The translations under genes were made by a program, and so were the position numbers. From positions 1-20,739 of the forward strand of contig DANZ01000096.1 of the NCBI GenBank assembly GCA_002501695.1: a DNA stretch of 20,739 nucleotides, in the 5' to 3' direction. Position 1 is the first letter of the stretch; each line of letters begins with the position of its first letter. This document shows positions 1 to 6,503 of this stretch, piece after piece. The DNA comes from Methanolobus sp. UBA474 (GTDB taxonomy: Archaea > Halobacteriota > Methanosarcinia > Methanosarcinales > Methanosarcinaceae). Below the pieces are notes generated by a model, which was not told the DNA's origin, did no database searches, and worked only from the letters and a program-made list of their open reading frames with translations.

Positions 1-2375
1 CCGTAAATATCCTCGGAATATCCTAGCTCATGCAGCATCTCTACAGTCAGACCTATCTCATCAGCCCGGATATGTGTCAGAGGGATATCGGACATGTCAT
101 ACCTGACAGTTCCGTCCTTGAACGTGAAGATGTCATGCTTTGCTCTCAATATGCCCTTTTCCAGAGGTTCCGGCGTCATGTCCCTGGACATCATCCGCTT
201 GACACCCTTAAGCTGCTCTATATTGCTTTCACGCTCTCCAAGCCTGTCGAACGCGCCCTGGTAAATGCTTTTAAAATCGATGGCCTGCATCTTCACACAA
301 GTGGTCTTTGTACCGCATTTGGGACATTCCGGCTTCTGCACAGATATGCCGCATCTTGGGCAGGAGAGTTTCGGAACGGTGAACTCCCCGCAACCGCATC
401 TGTATTCATAGTTAAGGGCACCACACGAGGGACATATCCTGTTACCGATCTCCACACGGATAAGGCCTACCTTCTCGTTCATGGACGCCTTATAGCCGGC
501 AGCGGTCTCCAATTTTCGGGTATTGCCGCCAGTATCGCCTATAGGGAACAATACATGGGGAGCTGGCGACATCTTTCTCTTGTTGGACTTTTCAGGCCTT
601 CCCATCCTTGCACCTATTCTCATAGGAGCACGTGCACGGACCGTGAGGCCGCTGACAAGGTTGATCATATCGAGCGTATCCCCGCATTCGGGGGATTCCC
701 ATTGCTTCCTGAGGTCTCCATCCAGACCAAGGCATCTAATGAATGGTTTTGGAGTTTCGATAATTATCTTTTCACCCCTCACCTTATGACAGACCAGCAG
801 CTTCTCAAGGATGACCTTGATACCGCCCTCCGCAGACAGTTCAAAGGGAAGTTCGATGCAGGCCTCTTCCCCGTTAAGCGATCCGTGCGCAGATATAAAA
901 GAGGACAGCAGCGAGAACTCCTCCACAGTTATGTCATGCCAGAGGTAAGTGAACTTTGGGTGCAGCGGAACACCGTATATCCTGCACAGCTCCAGTGCAA
1001 GGTCCTGCGACGGGTCCTTCAGGGCAGGCATATCAGGATTTTTATCAGCTGCAAGTTTCTCATATTCCTGTATCCACCATTCAAAACAATAGGAAGCGGG
1101 GATAAGAGGATGATTGTTCTCGAGGAAGTCACCATAATTTATGAGTATCTCGCCGATATCAATGATCGATTCAACCTCAGGATGCAACTCATAAGCGGAC
1201 TTCTCATCATCTATCCTGAGCACATCCCCTGACTTGAGCCTCACAGTAGGTCCCTCCAGAGAATCAACCGGAGCCATGCCAGCTGCTTTTCCAGGGCGTT
1301 CGACCTTGATCTGTGTGCCCGCAACAATAAAACTATCCAGTATGATCATGCTTGCCGGACTTATTCCGGCCGCAGCAAATGAGGTGTTCCTTGACCTGCC
1401 GTACCTTAGCCTGAAACCTCCCGGACGCATCGGATGCGAGAATACCGGCCTACCTGCTATAAGGTCAGTAAGATATTTCTCTTTAGGCTTGACACCTTTG
1501 GACTCATCTTTGCTGTCATCACCCTTTGTTCCGGATATCAGCCGGTTAAGCCAGTCCCAGCCGTCCAGTTCAAGTTTGTTGACATGTTTTAGCACCTTGG
1601 GAGCTTTCAGTGCCAGCCCTTCAGCAAGCACAAGAGCCATACCTCCGCGTACCCTGTTAGTCTCGATCCTTTCCAGGTTACGGTGCCCTTCCACCTCTTC
1701 AGCCTCAGTGGGCTCCCCGTCAATGCATATAGGACAGTTCTCAACTATGAGCCTGATCTCATCTTCTGTGGGAGTGTACTGCAGTGTAGCCACACGCCGG
1801 TACAGGAGTATCTCCTCAACATATCTTTCAACCTCTTCCTTGCGGGGCTTGTACCGGTCAATTCCCACGGCACGCCTCACGTAGTCCCCGACAAGCACGG
1901 ACAATGCCTGGGCTGTGCCTCCGGCACTGCGTATGGGACCCGCATAGAAGATACTGATGTACTCCGATCCGTCATCGTTCTTACCGATATCCACACGGTC
2001 GATACCTTCGATAGGTGCGGCAACAACACCCTCAGTGAGCATTGCAACAGAAACCCGGATAGCGGCCTCAATGGCCGCAGCCCTGGAAGGGAATTCACCG
2101 ACAATACCTTCAGCAACTGCTTTCCCGATCGCAAGAGCGCCTTCCTCACGGGACATTGTCTCTTCAAATAAGCGTATCTGCGCAGCCACGCCTTTGACAC
2201 CTATGAGGTTCTCCACCCTGTCCGCCATATCCTTTGCAAGCGGTATCTCTACCCAGGGTTTTGGGTCCTTGCCTTTGGAGCGTGCCCTGTTGGCAATCTC
2301 TATTTCATGCCTGAGATCTGACTCAAGATCCTCAAAATACGCCTTCATAGAGTCGCTTACAACTATCTCGCCCAT
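1..2375 (-). CDS. polC: DNA polymerase D large subunit (DP2), C-terminus cut by window edge
   Basis: This is the catalytic large subunit of the euryarchaeal replicative polymerase PolD, which works with the small exonuclease subunit DP1 (not in this window). About 791 residues are readable from the ATG at 2375 and the frame runs off the left edge without a stop. The N-terminus (MGEIVVSDSMKAYFEDLE) and the block GPIRSAGGTAQALSVLVGDY near residue 150 are typical of DP2. A cysteine-rich zinc region lies near residues 646-705, with several CxxC pairs such as CPSCG, CPRCG and CPKCG. Family length is about 1100-1300 residues, so the NxDGD catalytic aspartates known from Pyrococcus DP2 should lie beyond the edge. 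No intein interrupts the visible part. GAGGT stands just before the chosen ATG; an ATG four bases upstream is in another frame. Long open frames on the opposite strand are shadows. Confidence 0.95.
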   Translation of the reverse strand, partial: MGEIVVSDSMKAYFEDLESDLRHEIEIANRARSKGKDPKPWVEIPLAKDMADRVENLIGVKGVAAQIRLFEETMSREEGALAIGKAVAEGIVGEFPSRAAAIEAAIRVSVAMLTEGVVAAPIEGIDRVDIGKNDDGSEYISIFYAGPIRSAGGTAQALSVLVGDYVRRAVGIDRYKPRKEEVERYVEEILLYRRVATLQYTPTEDEIRLIVENCPICIDGEPTEAEEVEGHRNLERIETNRVRGGMALVLAEGLALKAPKVLKHVNKLELDGWDWLNRLISGTKGDDSKDESKGVKPKEKYLTDLIAGRPVFSHPMRPGGFRLRYGRSRNTSFAAAGISPASMIILDSFIVAGTQIKVERPGKAAGMAPVDSLEGPTVRLKSGDVLRIDDEKSAYELHPEVESIIDIGEILINYGDFLENNHPLIPASYCFEWWIQEYEKLAADKNPDMPALKDPSQDLALELCRIYGVPLHPKFTYLWHDITVEEFSLLSSFISAHGSLNGEEACIELPFELSAEGGIKVILEKLLVCHKVRGEKIIIETPKPFIRCLGLDGDLRKQWESPECGDTLDMINLVSGLTVRARAPMRIGARMGRPEKSNKRKMSPAPHVLFPIGDTGGNTRKLETAAGYKASMNEKVGLIRVEIGNRICPSCGALNYEYRCGCGEFTVPKLSCPRCGISVQKPECPKCGTKTTCVKMQAIDFKSIYQGAFDRLGERESNIEQLKGVKRMMSRDMTPEPLEKGILRAKHDIFTFKDGTVRYDMSDIPLTHIRADEIGLTVEMLHELGYSEDIY

Positions 2376-2464
2376 TCATGACCTCTGCAGATGACCTGTT
2401 TAATCTAGGTACTATGTGCCTGAGGATAAAAAGTATTGTCCTGCTCAAATTCCTCAGCCTCTCC

Positions 2465-2475
2465 ATTATTTAAAA
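2465..2475 (-). promoter_or_regulatory. Candidate TATA box of the polymerase D gene
   Basis: On the minus strand this reads TTTTAAATAAT, a good match to an archaeal TATA box. It lies about 90 bases upstream of the ATG at 2375 and would give a leader of roughly 65 bases. No transcript data support it. Confidence 0.4.
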
Positions 2476-2532
2476 CGACACGTAGGAATGATGGCTTGGA
2501 TTTGCCGGCAGAGCACCGATACTGCACCTATC

Positions 2533-2581
2533 GGCTTTCATAAAGCCTGTTAGTAAATGGAATTAGCCGTTTTTGAAAGCC
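2533..2581. repeat. Nested inverted repeats between winged-helix gene and polymerase gene
   Basis: GGCTTTCA at 2533-2540 is repeated in inverse as TGAAAGCC at 2574-2581, and GGCTTT at 2533-2538 can instead pair with AAAGCC at 2542-2547 around a three-base loop. The two pairings exclude each other. The element follows the stop of the winged-helix gene and precedes the polymerase promoter, so it may end the upstream transcript. The rest of the 2376-2601 gap shows no gene. Confidence 0.35.
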
Positions 2582-2601
2582 TTTTAGAGCACGGCTGCCA
2601 G

Positions 2602-2814
2602 TTAGCGAACATCAAGCTCACTTGCAAGGTCTTTATACACGCGGCCCTTATCGGTGGTAACGAACATATTGCCTCTCTGTTCGATCAGCTCCTTGTCTTC
2701 CAGCCGTTCCAGATATTTGTTTGCTATTGTTGAATTAAGGTTGGCCCCGTATACGATCTGCGTTTTCTTGGCGCCATTCATAGCGATCTTCAGAATCGCA
2801 AGCGTAATATCCAA
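2602..2814 (-). CDS. Small winged helix-turn-helix protein, true start uncertain
   Basis: A 70-residue product is read from a TTG at 2814. It resembles the short archaeal winged-helix family (HTH_45 type): an N-terminal helix, the segment NGAKKTQIVYGANLNSTI followed by KYLERLEDKELIEQRG as the helix-turn-helix, and a wing (MFVTTDKGR). It is probably a DNA-binding regulator; its target is unknown. The frame stays open upstream of the TTG to a stop at 2851-2853 and encodes RRSRLDI across the TTG. That sequence looks like the conserved beginning of family members, so the real protein may start a few codons earlier, yet no ATG, GTG or TTG exists there (ATT at 2835 and CTG at 2844 are the nearest alternatives). 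It is transcribed away from the tRNA-Leu gene. Confidence 0.75.
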   Translation of the reverse strand: MDITLAILKIAMNGAKKTQIVYGANLNSTIANKYLERLEDKELIEQRGNMFVTTDKGRVYKDLASELDVR

Positions 2815-2928
2815 TCTACTTCTTCTGATAAGAATGCCCCCCAGCTTCTTTTATACAGTAAGGTCCCCGGTTGAGTACTCCACGGGTTGATAAAAGTATA
2901 TTGAGACGCAAATATTTAACCTAATCGT

Positions 2929-2948
2929 TTTGGAATATTCTTTCCAAA
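2929..2948. promoter_or_regulatory. Inverted repeat, possible operator of the winged-helix gene
   Basis: TTTGGAA at 2929-2935 and TTCCAAA at 2942-2948 form a perfect seven-base inverted repeat with a six-base spacer. It sits in the 2815-3080 gap between the divergent winged-helix gene and tRNA-Leu, next to an AT-rich TATA-like stretch at 2911-2920. An autoregulatory site is a guess. The remainder of the gap is AT-rich without a gene. Confidence 0.35.
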
Positions 2949-3037
2949 TACCTTTCAAGAACAAAAAACCGTTTCATATAAAAGGAATATAAGTAAAGAA
3001 CTAAAAGATACCAGGCAGCAGGCAGATAATAGATAGA

Positions 3038-3046
3038 TTTATAATA
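3038..3046 (+). promoter_or_regulatory. Candidate TATA box of tRNA-Leu and fumarase
   Basis: TTTATAATA lies about 40 bases upstream of the mature tRNA 5' end, so transcription would begin near 3065 with a short precursor leader. It is the only evident promoter ahead of the tRNA and the fumarase genes. Confidence 0.45.
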
Positions 3047-3080
3047 AATACCGCTGTAGAATTGTCGAAAATCTCAGATT

Positions 3081-3166
3081 GCGGGAGTAACCAAGCGGCC
3101 AAAGGTGGTAGACTCAAGATCTTCTCGCGAAGGCGTTCGGGGGTTCGAATCCCTTCTCCCGCACCA
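3081..3166 (+). tRNA. tRNA-Leu (anticodon CAA), CCA encoded
   Basis: The 86-base gene has a seven-pair acceptor stem (GCGGGAG with CTCCCGC), discriminator A and an encoded CCA. The D arm, the long variable arm of a class II tRNA and the T loop TTCGAAT are present. The anticodon loop CTCAAGA gives CAA, decoding UUG. One T-T mismatch occurs in the anticodon stem. No intron is visible. The fumarase start codon follows only 15 bases after the CCA. Confidence 0.95.
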
Positions 3167-3181
3167 TACAGGTGATCTTTT

Positions 3182-4021
3182 TTGACAGGAGACGTTTCTT
3201 ATGATATTGTGGTGGATTCTGTTGTTGATATATTAAAAAAGGCCCAGACACACCTGCCACAGGACGTTATTGATGCCCTAAGAAAGGCCAGGTCGCAGGA
3301 ATCCTCAGCTATTGCAAGAGAGCAGCTGGAAGCCATCCTGAAGAACATCGATATTGCAGCCAGGAAACAGGTACCCCTGTGCCAGGATACAGGTATACTC
3401 ATCTTTTTTGTAGAGATAGGACGGGATGTGAAGCTGGATTTCAGTATCGAGGCAGCTATCAATGAGGCAGTGCGGATCGCCACTGAGTCCATTCCCCTGC
3501 GCCCAAATGCAGTGGACCCTATAACGCGCCATAACACCGGAACAAATACAGGTAACGGCATCCCTGATATAAAATACGAGTTCGTTGAAGGCGATAAGAT
3601 CAGGATCACAGCAGCCCCCAAAGGCGCAGGCTCCGAGAACATGAGCGCACTTCGGATGTTCAATCCCACGGAAGCGGACCGCATCCGCGAATTTGTGGTT
3701 GAGACAATACTGAAGGCAGGCGGCAAGCCCTGCCCCCCAATCATTGTAGGCATTGGCATTGGAGGTTCTTTTGACAAAGCTGCAAGGCTTTCCAAACTTG
3801 CCCTGCTGGAAGACACCGGTAAAATGGATGAATTTGAAAGGAGTATACTGAACGATATAAACACCCTTGGTATCGGACCCATGGGACTTGGCGGAGATAA
3901 CACCGCCCTTGCAGTACACATTAAAAAGGCATGCTGTCATACAGCATCCCTGCCTGTGGCTGTCAATATACAATGCTGGGCCAACAGGCACGCGTCTGTG
4001 ACATTGGGAGGCAGCAAATGA
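3182..4021 (+). CDS. fumA: Fumarate hydratase class I, alpha subunit
   Basis: This 279-residue protein is the iron-sulfur half of the two-subunit class I fumarase, which interconverts fumarate and malate in the cytoplasm. Visible family motifs are CQDTG (Cys67), RHNTGTNTGNGIPDI near 117-130, APKGAGSENMS near 145-155, KPCPPIIVGIGIGGSFD with Cys184, and GIGPMGLGGDNTALAV near 230-245. Cys67, Cys184 and one of Cys251, Cys252 or Cys265 probably hold the [4Fe-4S] cluster. The start is a TTG at 3182, supported by GGTGAT at 3171-3176. The ribosome site lies in the 15 bases after the tRNA CCA, so the message probably arises by processing of a tRNA-fumarase transcript or from a promoter inside the tRNA. 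The stop overlaps the beta-subunit start (ATGA). Confidence 0.93.
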   Translation: MTGDVSYDIVVDSVVDILKKAQTHLPQDVIDALRKARSQESSAIAREQLEAILKNIDIAARKQVPLCQDTGILIFFVEIGRDVKLDFSIEAAINEAVRIATESIPLRPNAVDPITRHNTGTNTGNGIPDIKYEFVEGDKIRITAAPKGAGSENMSALRMFNPTEADRIREFVVETILKAGGKPCPPIIVGIGIGGSFDKAARLSKLALLEDTGKMDEFERSILNDINTLGIGPMGLGGDNTALAVHIKKACCHTASLPVAVNIQCWANRHASVTLGGSK

Positions 4022-4596
4022 CAGAATTCCATCTTACCACCCCTCTGAAGAGATCGGACATTGAAAAGCTTTCAACAGGGGATATCGTTTACCTCACAGG
4101 CATGATCCTGACAGCCAGAGATGAAGCCCATGCCCGCATACTGGAACTTGCAGGAAGGGGAAAAGAACTTCCTTTTGATCTGGAGGGTGCTGCCATCTAC
4201 CATTGCGGACCTCTGATGCAGCAAAAGGGGGAGAGATGGGAAGTCATTGCTGCCGGCCCGACCACAAGCGCACGCATGTCAAAGATGACGCCCCGCCTCC
4301 TTGAGAAATACAATGTTACCGCACTTATAGGAAAGGGCGGCATGGACAATGTTGCCGGCTCACTTAAAGGAAAATGCGTGTACCTTGCATTTACGGGAGG
4401 GTGTGCCGCCCTTGCGGCAGAGAACATCTCGGAGGTCGTGACCGTACATTGGCCGGACCTGGGGATGCCTGAGGCCGTATGGGTGCTGAAGGTCGAGAAC
4501 TTCGGGCCGCTCATTGTCGGCATAGATGCAAAGGGCAATGATCTTTTTTCAAAAATAGAAGAAAAGGCCAGGAAGGTTTTTTCCGGCCTCAGATAA
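4018..4596 (+). CDS. fumB: Fumarate hydratase class I, beta subunit
   Basis: This 192-residue protein is the C-terminal (Fumerase_C) partner of the alpha subunit and completes the active site. Typical segments are GDIVYLTGMILTARDEAH near 21-38, EGAAIYHCGPLM near 56-67, IAAGPTTSARMSKMTP near 77-92 and ALIGKGGM near 102-109. The ATG at 4018 overlaps the alpha-subunit TGA by ATGA, and GGGAGG at 4006-4011 lies seven bases upstream, so the two are translationally coupled. An in-frame upstream extension inside the alpha gene is not supported. The 3' end overlaps the convergent membrane platform gene by eight bases, leaving no room for a separate terminator. Confidence 0.94.
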   Translation: MTEFHLTTPLKRSDIEKLSTGDIVYLTGMILTARDEAHARILELAGRGKELPFDLEGAAIYHCGPLMQQKGERWEVIAAGPTTSARMSKMTPRLLEKYNVTALIGKGGMDNVAGSLKGKCVYLAFTGGCAALAAENISEVVTVHWPDLGMPEAVWVLKVENFGPLIVGIDAKGNDLFSKIEEKARKVFSGLR

Positions 4597-5578
4597 AGAA
4601 TGTGAAGATCACCCAGGCTATCATGGTCAGGATGATAGAGTGCTTCAGGCCCTGGGTCACAGCGCCTTCACCCATCTGTCCTGCTACAAGCCCGCTCATG
4701 AAACCCTGGATCACTGCCGCATGCATCATGAGCCTCGTGTATTGGGCAGGATCGAACGAACGGATAAAGCTGGAGCCTGCTCCGGAAGCCTGTGCAGCTT
4801 TTGCTGCTTCTGCCATGGTCGGGACGAATGTTGAGGTAAGCATCGCTATAACGAAAATGAATACAAAGAACGATATGTAGGTGATCACTACATACATTAG
4901 CATGTTCCCCCGCCTTTCACGCTCAAGCAATTTCACTTCCCTGGCGTCACGGGCAGCGGCTTCCAGCACAGAGGACACACGACCTCCAGCCCTGCTTGCC
5001 TGGTTGATGAGGGAGACCGACCTTACTATCACAGGAGTTGGCACCCTTTTCGCGAAATTTGATAGTGTCTGTTCAAAAGAGATACCCCATGACATGGATG
5101 AGTCCATTTGCTGAACCTCTTTGGTCATAGCTCCGTATTCGCCTTTTGCAACCGTGCCTACAGACCTTGAGAGGGTCAGGCCGGCCCTGCTCAGCTCAGA
5201 GATATCCCTGAGAAAAGTTGGCAGGTACTCTTCCACTTTGTCTATGTTTGTGAACTTCTTATGGAATGCAATAGCAGGAGGAGTGATTATGATAAGTACA
5301 GTAAAGATTATAACATCATCTATAAGCGGAGTACCCCAGGTCATCCTCATCCCAAAAATAAAGACGATCAAAGCCACTGGCAGACTGATCACAAGTGTGT
5401 ATTCAGGATGCTCGTAAAAAGTACTGCCAGGCCGCTTTAAAAATTCCTTGACTGCCAGATTCTTCTTTGCATCTTCCATCCTGGAGCCGATCAGGCCATC
5501 TTCAAGTCTGCAGAGTTCCTCCTCGGTCAGGGACACATCAGAGGTCAGATCTTTCGTAATAAAATCCTTTATCTTCAT
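4589..5578 (-). CDS. Tad-like assembly platform protein 2 (GspF/TadC family)
   Basis: This 329-residue membrane protein belongs to the GspF/TadB/TadC/FlaJ platform family, which anchors pilus, archaellum or secretion machines and couples them to the motor ATPase. Hydrophobic segments are near residues 60-78, 85-105, 227-250, 285-300 and 311-329. A cytoplasmic T2SSF-type domain lies near 115-215 (EEYLPTFLRDISELSRAG and NQASRAGGRVSSVLEAAARD). It is the last gene of a minus-strand operon: the upstream platform gene ends at 5580, one base before this ATG (TAATATG), with GGAGG as ribosome site. The presence of two different platform proteins resembles Tad and archaeal Epd-type pilus systems rather than the archaellum, which uses one. 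The substrate is unknown. Confidence 0.88.
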   Translation of the reverse strand: MKIKDFITKDLTSDVSLTEEELCRLEDGLIGSRMEDAKKNLAVKEFLKRPGSTFYEHPEYTLVISLPVALIVFIFGMRMTWGTPLIDDVIIFTVLIIITPPAIAFHKKFTNIDKVEEYLPTFLRDISELSRAGLTLSRSVGTVAKGEYGAMTKEVQQMDSSMSWGISFEQTLSNFAKRVPTPVIVRSVSLINQASRAGGRVSSVLEAAARDAREVKLLERERRGNMLMYVVITYISFFVFIFVIAMLTSTFVPTMAEAAKAAQASGAGSSFIRSFDPAQYTRLMMHAAVIQGFMSGLVAGQMGEGAVTQGLKHSIILTMIAWVIFTFFI

Positions 5579-5579
5579 A

Positions 5580-6503
5580 TTATGCCTCCGGGGTCAAACT
5601 GCTTATTAGAACGACATACATGATACTTCCGATAGGGATCAGCGCATAGATGATCAAATAAAGGAATACCATCTGAGCACTACCCATAATAGACATGATC
5701 GACATCACAACTATCAGGAAAAGCGGACCCGCAACAAAAGCAGTTACATACGTTTCTCCCAGAAGTCCCAGGGTTTCCAGGAACTCTTTCTGATTCTGCC
5801 TGTTCTCTACAATATATTGATCTGCCTTTATTTGAAAATAAGTCTCGACCTGACCACCAGAAGTTACAACTGTTACCGCCCCTTGCAGAAAATCCTGCAG
5901 CATCATTGAAGGAGTTGTTGCCGAAAGACTCTTCATAGCCGTCACCAGGTCGTAACCAAGCACTTCAAGGTCACGCACAAGGAATCTGAACTCAACGGAA
6001 ACCTGGCCGTATAAACTATTATTGGCAAGGGACCTGAAAAGCTCAACAGGAAGTACTCCTGCACCCGACATTGCCGACATATAGTTTACAGCATATGGGA
6101 GCATGGTATCTATGTTACGTTTTCTGTCACCAGCCATTATTGCAGGGTAGAGCATAAAGGTCTTGTAGACTACAAGGAAAACCAGACCCATAAGAAGAAT
6201 ACTGCCAATAATAGCGATCACTATGGGTTTATATGCAATATAAGGTGCTGTCCATGCAGGAAAGGTTAACCTTGTGGCCTTTATATCAGGCACTCCAAGC
6301 AATGTGATGATGATGTTGAAGCCAACAAGGGCAACAACAGAGCAGATGATGGAGCTTAGCAACGCACCTGAAAGGTAGGCATCATAAGCCAGATCCATTC
6401 TGTTCTTCATCAGGTTATAACGAAGGCCGAAATAATCGATCCTTTTCCTGGCATAGTACTTACCAAATATATTGAATGCAAAGGTGAAATATAGGTTAGA
6501 CAT
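5580..6503 (-). CDS. Tad-like assembly platform protein 1 (GspF/TadB family)
   Basis: This 307-residue membrane protein belongs to the same platform family as its downstream neighbour but is clearly diverged from it. Membrane segments are near residues 43-69, 93-118, 250-273 and 277-301. The cytoplasmic T2SSF-type region near 130-245 includes MLPYAVNYMSAMSGAGVLP and VTVVTSGGQVETYF. The ATG at 6503 overlaps the last eight bases of the motor ATPase gene, which indicates translational coupling. Paired platform proteins are typical of Tad-type and archaeal Epd-type pili. A role in exporting or assembling a pilin-like protein is inferred from family and context. Confidence 0.88.
   Translation of the reverse strand: MSNLYFTFAFNIFGKYYARKRIDYFGLRYNLMKNRMDLAYDAYLSGALLSSIICSVVALVGFNIIITLLGVPDIKATRLTFPAWTAPYIAYKPIVIAIIGSILLMGLVFLVVYKTFMLYPAIMAGDRKRNIDTMLPYAVNYMSAMSGAGVLPVELFRSLANNSLYGQVSVEFRFLVRDLEVLGYDLVTAMKSLSATTPSMMLQDFLQGAVTVVTSGGQVETYFQIKADQYIVENRQNQKEFLETLGLLGETYVTAFVAGPLFLIVVMSIMSIMGSAQMVFLYLIIYALIPIGSIMYVVLISSLTPEA

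Noticed and set aside
30..1232. A 400-residue open frame on the plus strand, opposite the polymerase gene
   Set aside because: It lies fully antisense to well conserved polymerase D sequence, has low-complexity unconvincing protein composition and no ribosome site, so it is a shadow frame.
3199..3991. Two minus-strand open frames of 228 and 240 residues opposite fumarase alpha
   Set aside because: They mirror the conserved codons of the fumarase gene and match no family I recognise.
4589..6503. Reading the two platform proteins as one duplicated or frameshifted gene
   Set aside because: Each has a full set of membrane segments, its own ribosome site and start, and they differ in sequence, so they are distinct paralogues.
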